Assembly: GCA_964646985.1 (NCBI GenBank) | Contig: CAZYFI010000048.1 | Span: 1-10,030 of the forward strand | DNA: 10,030 nucleotides | DNA from: UBA2253 sp964646985 | GTDB lineage: Bacteria > Bacillota_I > Bacilli_A > ML615J-28 > CAG-698 | Reading direction: 5' to 3' | Part shown: in pieces, positions 6,149-10,030 of the stretch | How positions within the stretch are numbered: the first letter of the stretch is position 1 | How the letters are laid out: each line of letters starts with the position of its first letter | Notes under the pieces: generated by a model | What the model saw: only the letters and a program-made list of their open reading frames with translations | What the model was told of the DNA's origin: nothing | Database searches by the model: none | Translations under genes and position numbers: made by a program

Positions 6149-9100
6149 TTATCCTTTAATTTTATTGAATAAACCAAGTGGCATTTTCTTTTGCAATTTC
6201 CAAACAAAAGCAATTGGTTTTTCACCTTGGTGCGACAAATAATCTACCAAACCCAAATTGGTATATAAACTAGTTTGATTGTTTTCTGATCTGTTTGTTC
6301 TAACAAACAGCATAATTTGGGAATTTAATTCTTGATGATGAATATATCTTTGTCCTGTTGGAGAATTGGCGGAAGTTTTGTTTTGTGATTCCCAATGAAA
6401 TATCTCATCACTAATTGCATAATCTTTATACATTGTTTCTTCTGAGAAGTGTTCTATATCTTTGTTAATCGTCACAAAAAACAAATCAAGTTGTAAGTCT
6501 TTGACTTCTTTCACACCTTCGCGCGTATTATTTGGGGTGTTTTCGTCCATGACTCCTACTGCAGATAAAATTTGAAACAAAGAATAGGAACTATGAAGTT
6601 TAATCGGGCATGATTTTTTTAGTTCAATGCTTTCTTCAACAAAATCAATGTTTTCTATATTCAACTTTAATAAATCGATTAATTCATCGTATAAATCACA
6701 ATCAATCGTTTGTTTGATTTGTGTAATTAAATCAACTTTAATATTTGTGTTGCGATTACTGTAAATGGTTAAATAAAACATAACTAACATTTTTCTTTGA
6801 TAATCAGTGATTTCTATTGGCTGGTTTTGTTTTATTTTAGGTAGCACCTCAAGTAAATAGCTGAGCCATTCGTAAGAATTTATTTTTGCTATTCTAATCA
6901 ATGCTTTCCGCAAATTCTCATTTTCAAATACATTCTTTTTGCTGACGATTTCGGAAAAATAAAGTGTAGTAAACGTTGTGTTTAAAGAATAAATTACTTC
7001 AGGCTTTATATGAAAGTGTGTGCAAAAATGATACAAATTTAAAGGTTCGTTCTCCTCTTCAATAAAACGTCTCATTTGTTCAATTATGCGTTTGGTGTTG
7101 AAAAAGCTTCGTGAAATATTCTCTAAAATGTATTCTTTTGCTTTTTTCTCAAGATTTATAAAACAACCATTAGGTAACCAATCAAAGCCATTCTTAATTT
7201 GCTTTTCAAAATTGCTTGTAGAGTCAGCTAGCAAACATCGATATTTTTCTTCAAAGCGATAATTTTTATTGGCATTACCAATAAAATCCAAAACTGTGAG
7301 ACACTCTTTGCTTTCATGCAAACGTAGACCCCTTCCCAATTGTTGTAAAAATATGGTTAAACTTTCTGTCGGTCGTAAAAATAAAACGGTATTTACTTCA
7401 GGAATATCTACTCCTTCGTTATAGATGTCAACAACAAACAAAAATTTATAATCGCCATTTTGCAGTTTGATTTTTGCATTTCTTCTTTCCTCATCATCTG
7501 AATTCCCAGTTAATGCGAGTGACGGTATTTTGAAATCATTAAATTGGTCTGCCATAAACATGGCATGCTCGATAGAAACACAAAAGCCCAATCCTTTTAT
7601 CTCATCAAAATTAGCAACATAATTATGAATGGAACCAATGATTTCAGTGACTCGTTTGCTGCTTTGGGTATAAATTTGAGTTAGCTCTTTTTTATCATAT
7701 CCTCCTCTTACCCACTTTAAGCTTGATAAATCAATGGAATCAGATACACCAAAATAGTGAAACGGACATAATAACTGCCGATCAATTGCTTCTGGCAAAC
7801 GCAATTCAGAAGTGATTTTTCCATTAAAATAAACTAGTATATCTTCTCCATCCATTCTTTCAGGAGTTGCGGTTAAACCCAACAAAATTTTTGGTTGAAA
7901 ATGCGTTAGTAATCTTTGATAACTTGGTGCTGCAGAGTGATGAAATTCATCAACAATGATGAAATCATAATAATCAAAACTTAGCTCTTTCCATAGTTCT
8001 TTGCTATTAAAAGTTTGTATTGAACAAAACAGATGATCATAACTTCCAGGCACAAATCTGCCAACATATTTATCTCCAAAATTTTGATCTTTTAATATTC
8101 CTCTAAAACAAGATATGCTTTGTTCTAAAATTTCTTCTCTATGAGCAATAAACAAAAGCCTATTGTGTAGAGAATTATTTTTAGAAAATCTTTGATAATC
8201 CCATGCGGAAATAACTGTTTTTCCTGTTCCGGTTGCAGCAACAACTAAATTCTTATAGTTGCCATGGATTTCTCTTTCAACACGTAACTGCTCAAGAATT
8301 GCTTCTTGAAAACGATAAGGTTTGATATCAAAGTAATATTCAGAAGATTGAATTTTGGGAGTGGTTAGGGTTTCTTGTAATTTTTGGATGCTGTTTTCAT
8401 CATATAGTACAAAATCAGAATCTTGCCAATAACTCTCAAAAGTCAAATTTATTTTTTTTAATGTTAGGGGTTGGTCTTGGTTTGTAATTTTTACATTCCA
8501 TTCTAAGCCACCAGCCAAAGCTGGGACAGAAATGTTACTTGAGCCAATATAGGCTGTTGAAAAACCAGATTTTCTCCAAAAAATATATGACTTGGCATGC
8601 AATCTTGTTTTATTCGTATCATATGAAATTTTGATTTTTGTGTTTGGCAAGTTAGCTAATTCCTCAATTGCCTTCACTTCAGTGGCGCGCATATATGTTG
8701 TGGTAATGATTCTTAGTTTGCCACCAGATTTTGTAAAGTCCTTTAATGCTTCAAATATCAATCTTAATCCATTCCATTTAATAAATGATACAATCAAATC
8801 CACTTGGTCACTCGACTTGATTTCTCTTAAAATTTCTTTTGCAAGACTTGGTTCATTGTGTGATCCTGTAAACAATGTGGAAGTGGATATAGAAGTTTCT
8901 GGACGAATCCCTTTTTCATCAGTTAACTGATTGTTTGCGTTTCTTTCTAACAGTGACAACAAAATTTCTCCTCGATCATGGATTAATTCATCACGAAAAT
9001 CTTTAATGTTTTTTTCTGAAACGACAAAATCCACAATTTTATTGACCAATTCAATTTGTTCAACTATCTGTTCTTCGTTTGTTTTATTTGCTTTTTTTTC

Positions 9101-9259
9101 CAATATTTTTTCAATAAACTGTGATAAATAGTTTGACAATCTTCTTGCAGATTCTTTGCTTTTTATTTTTTCGGTCTCTACAAAATAGTCTGCATTCAAT
9201 TTTTTCAGCTCTTGATCTATGCGTTTATTGATAATTTGTTCATAAATTCCTTTTTCCAT
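6149..9259 (-). CDS. PLD-nuclease / SF2 helicase / DUF3427 fusion protein
   Basis: This 1036-residue protein has four parts. Residues 1-125 are a charged helical N-terminus. A phospholipase-D-like nuclease domain (about 125-285) has HAK at 221-223, GSSN at 239-242 and a following E253; it is a single half-site, so dimerisation is expected. An SF2 helicase core (about 310-690) has Walker A ATGTGKT (342-348), DEFH (437-440), TATPER (463-468), a motif V-like DIYNEGVDIP and motif VI QQLGRGLR (639-646). The C-terminal part, including WESQ...GQRYIHH and LFVR, matches DUF3427. I chose the ATG at 9259 because GGAGG lies 5 nt before it; a TTG at 9274 would overlap that SD. All catalytic motifs look intact. 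A role in DNA repair or phage defence is inferred from architecture. Confidence 0.93.
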   Translation of the reverse strand: MEKGIYEQIINKRIDQELKKLNADYFVETEKIKSKESARRLSNYLSQFIEKILEKKANKTNEEQIVEQIELVNKIVDFVVSEKNIKDFRDELIHDRGEILLSLLERNANNQLTDEKGIRPETSISTSTLFTGSHNEPSLAKEILREIKSSDQVDLIVSFIKWNGLRLIFEALKDFTKSGGKLRIITTTYMRATEVKAIEELANLPNTKIKISYDTNKTRLHAKSYIFWRKSGFSTAYIGSSNISVPALAGGLEWNVKITNQDQPLTLKKINLTFESYWQDSDFVLYDENSIQKLQETLTTPKIQSSEYYFDIKPYRFQEAILEQLRVEREIHGNYKNLVVAATGTGKTVISAWDYQRFSKNNSLHNRLLFIAHREEILEQSISCFRGILKDQNFGDKYVGRFVPGSYDHLFCSIQTFNSKELWKELSFDYYDFIIVDEFHHSAAPSYQRLLTHFQPKILLGLTATPERMDGEDILVYFNGKITSELRLPEAIDRQLLCPFHYFGVSDSIDLSSLKWVRGGYDKKELTQIYTQSSKRVTEIIGSIHNYVANFDEIKGLGFCVSIEHAMFMADQFNDFKIPSLALTGNSDDEERRNAKIKLQNGDYKFLFVVDIYNEGVDIPEVNTVLFLRPTESLTIFLQQLGRGLRLHESKECLTVLDFIGNANKNYRFEEKYRCLLADSTSNFEKQIKNGFDWLPNGCFINLEKKAKEYILENISRSFFNTKRIIEQMRRFIEEENEPLNLYHFCTHFHIKPEVIYSLNTTFTTLYFSEIVSKKNVFENENLRKALIRIAKINSYEWLSYLLEVLPKIKQNQPIEITDYQRKMLVMFYLTIYSNRNTNIKVDLITQIKQTIDCDLYDELIDLLKLNIENIDFVEESIELKKSCPIKLHSSYSLFQILSAVGVMDENTPNNTREGVKEVKDLQLDLFFVTINKDIEHFSEETMYKDYAISDEIFHWESQNKTSANSPTGQRYIHHQELNSQIMLFVRTNRSENNQTSLYTNLGLVDYLSHQGEKPIAFVWKLQKKMPLGLFNKIKG

Positions 9260-9289
9260 CACTACCTCCAACAAATAAAACCTGCATTT

Positions 9290-9318
9290 ATTATAAGTTT
9301 ATTTTATGAAATAAGCAA
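9290..9318 (-). promoter_or_regulatory. Promoter of the helicase-NUDIX operon
   Basis: -35 TTGCTT (9313-9318) and a perfect -10 TATAAT (9290-9295) stand 17 bp apart on the minus strand, about 30 bp before the helicase ATG. The -35 lies inside one arm of the inverted repeat at 9312-9339. It has the same two boxes and spacing as the tRNA-Gln(CUG) promoter. Confidence 0.75.
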
Positions 9319-9339
9319 TCTATTGTACATGATTGCTTA
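9312..9339. repeat. 9-bp inverted repeat between divergent promoters (operator-like)
   Basis: TAAGCAATC (9312-9320) and GATTGCTTA (9331-9339) are perfect inverted arms with a 10-bp spacer. The left arm covers the -35 box of the helicase operon. The right arm lies just upstream of the SRPBCC promoter. Spacing of about two helical turns between arm centres (19 bp) suits a dimeric repressor. No regulator gene lies next to it, so the binding protein is unknown. Confidence 0.5.
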
Positions 9340-9346
9340 AAATAAA

Positions 9347-9375
9347 TTGTTATTTTATTCGGCTTGTGTTAAGAT
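9347..9375 (+). promoter_or_regulatory. Possible SRPBCC gene promoter (extended -10)
   Basis: TTGTTA (9347-9352), 17 bp, then TAAGAT (9370-9375) preceded by TGT, an extended -10 form. Both hexamers match the consensus at 4 of 6 positions, so it is weaker than the divergent promoter. It is followed by an AAGGTG Shine-Dalgarno 5 nt before the ATG at 9397. Confidence 0.45.
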
Positions 9376-9396
9376 GGATTTACCAAAGGTGATGTT

Positions 9397-9834
9397 ATGC
9401 GCTCAATAAAAAAAGAAACACTGATAAAAACAACTCCGAAAATTTTATATGAAATGTGGACAACAAGAGAAGGAATTCAAAGTTTTTTTGGAGTAGATGC
9501 AAATATTGAAATGAAAGAAGAAGGATTCTTTGAGGTGTACTTTGATTTATCTGTTCCTTACGGAGGGCGAGGTTCGGAAGGGTGTAAAGTAATTGATTTC
9601 AAAGAAGATAGCTTTTTATCTTTTACTTGGAATGCTCCCCCTGGTGTAGGTAATCATCGTAAAAACAACTTTCATTCAAAAGTTACTGTTTATTTCACAA
9701 AGCAAAATGACGATACTCTGTTTACATTAATCAATGATGGATATCCTGATGATCCTATGTACGATGATGTATTTCAATATTTTGAAAAAGCTTGGAGTTA
9801 TGTTGTAGATCATTTTAAAAAACAATGTAAATAA
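9397..9834 (+). CDS. SRPBCC / AHSA1-like (START superfamily) protein
   Basis: The 145-residue protein matches the Aha1 C-terminal-like branch of the SRPBCC fold, a helix-grip pocket that binds small hydrophobic ligands. Visible signs are IKKETLIKTTPKILYEMWTT at the start, REGIQSFFG with the typical aromatic turn, GFFEVYFD, the strand KVIDFKEDSFLSFTWNAPP (85 and earlier), KVTVYFTKQNDDTLFTLINDGY, and the closing helix FEKAWSYVVDHFKKQ. Bacterial members have varied or unknown ligands; some are toxin-antitoxin or stress related, but nothing here fixes a role. It is a single-gene unit diverging from the helicase operon, with which it may share the inverted-repeat operator. A hairpin terminator begins directly after its stop. 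Confidence 0.88.
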   Translation: MRSIKKETLIKTTPKILYEMWTTREGIQSFFGVDANIEMKEEGFFEVYFDLSVPYGGRGSEGCKVIDFKEDSFLSFTWNAPPGVGNHRKNNFHSKVTVYFTKQNDDTLFTLINDGYPDDPMYDDVFQYFEKAWSYVVDHFKKQCK

Positions 9835-9863
9835 AAAAAGATATCATCGCTTGATATCTTTTT
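9835..9863. terminator. Bidirectional hairpin terminator
   Basis: AAAAAGATATCA (9835-9846) pairs with TGATATCTTTTT (9852-9863) around a TCGCT loop, giving a 12-bp stem. A T-rich tail follows on the plus strand and an A tract on the other side. It would end both the SRPBCC gene (plus) and the tRNA-Gln gene (minus), whose 3' end is 10 bp away. Confidence 0.8.
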
Positions 9864-9872
9864 ATTTTTAAC

Positions 9873-9948
9873 TGGCAGGGCTAGGTGGATTTGAACCAGC
9901 GGAATGACGGAGTCAAAGTCCGTTGCCTTACCGCTTGGCTACGGCCCA
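9873..9948 (-). tRNA. tRNA-Gln (anticodon UUG), CCA encoded, with mispaired stems
   Basis: The 76-nt gene includes a 3' CCA and discriminator G. The D arm (GCC/GGC) and anticodon arm (ACGGA-CTTTGAC-TCCGT, anticodon TTG) are normal for tRNA-Gln. The acceptor TGGGCCG/TAGCCCT has a U1-U72 mismatch and C6-A67, and the final pair is G-U. The T stem GCTGG/CCACC has a C50-C64 mismatch, and the variable loop is 6 nt. The family core is clear, but the molecule looks less stable than usual. Confidence 0.85.
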
Positions 9949-9973
9949 GTGTTTGCTTTGCAGCGGCTAAAAT

Positions 9974-10002
9974 ATTATACAATAATCCGAGCGCTTTGCC
10001 AA
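9974..10002 (-). promoter_or_regulatory. Promoter of tRNA-Gln(UUG)
   Basis: -35 TTGGCA (9997-10002) and a perfect -10 TATAAT (9974-9979) are 17 bp apart, about 26 bp before the tRNA 5' end. The spacer and discriminator region are unusually GC-rich for this window, as is common for stable-RNA promoters. Confidence 0.8.
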
Positions 10003-10030
10003 CAGTTTTTTGCGTGAAAAGGTCGGTTTT

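Noticed and set aside
6009..6242. Plus-strand 77-codon open frame
   Set aside because: It spans the NUDIX start and helicase end antisense, without promoter or SD.
8592..9131. Two plus-strand open frames of 112 and 66 codons
   Set aside because: They lie wholly inside the helicase gene on the opposite strand, have no convincing ribosome site, and show composition typical of antisense shadows.
1..10030. UGA read as tryptophan (Mycoplasma code)
   Set aside because: Intact genes use TGG only, with no in-frame TGA even in the 1036-codon gene. The lack of TGA as a natural stop (TAA mostly, TAG once) is explained by AT richness.

Overview
The window is AT-rich DNA of Gram-positive type. It has strong Shine-Dalgarno sites, sigma-A-like promoters (TTGnnn, 16-17 bp, TATAAT), AsnA as the asparagine synthetase and TAA as the usual stop. 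Tryptophan is always TGG and no intact gene contains an in-frame TGA, so the standard code applies. This fits a low-GC Bacillota, or a standard-code mollicute relative such as the Acholeplasma/Izemoplasma group. The species cannot be fixed from sequence alone.

Left part (66-2122, all minus strand): asnA has its own promoter. A tRNA-Gln(CUG) gene follows with a separate promoter. Only 20 bp after the tRNA begins a glycerophosphodiester phosphodiesterase gene, followed by a small two-helix membrane protein. The spacing implies one transcript carrying the tRNA and both mRNAs.

Centre-left (2275-3940, plus strand): a two-gene operon encodes a DUF1295/ICMT-like integral membrane protein and an XRE regulator fused to a membrane-anchored bacterial PH-like domain. 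An 8-bp inverted repeat straddles the operon's -10 box. The operon ends in a hairpin terminator shared with the convergent GNAT gene.

Centre (3921-5139, minus strand): a GNAT acetyltransferase lies downstream of a two-helix membrane protein gene that appears split by a one-base frameshift.

Right (5147-9259, minus strand): four tightly packed genes read in the order PLD-nuclease/SF2 helicase/DUF3427 protein, NUDIX hydrolase, three-helix SemiSWEET-like protein and TfoX-N protein. Each Shine-Dalgarno site lies at the end of the gene before it. This is the most system-like part of the window: a plausible nucleic-acid repair or defence module, with function unproven. It diverges from an SRPBCC/AHSA1 gene (9397-9834, plus), and a 9-bp inverted repeat sits between the two promoters. 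The window closes with a bidirectional hairpin and a tRNA-Gln(UUG) gene (minus strand) that has a near-perfect promoter but several mispaired stem positions.
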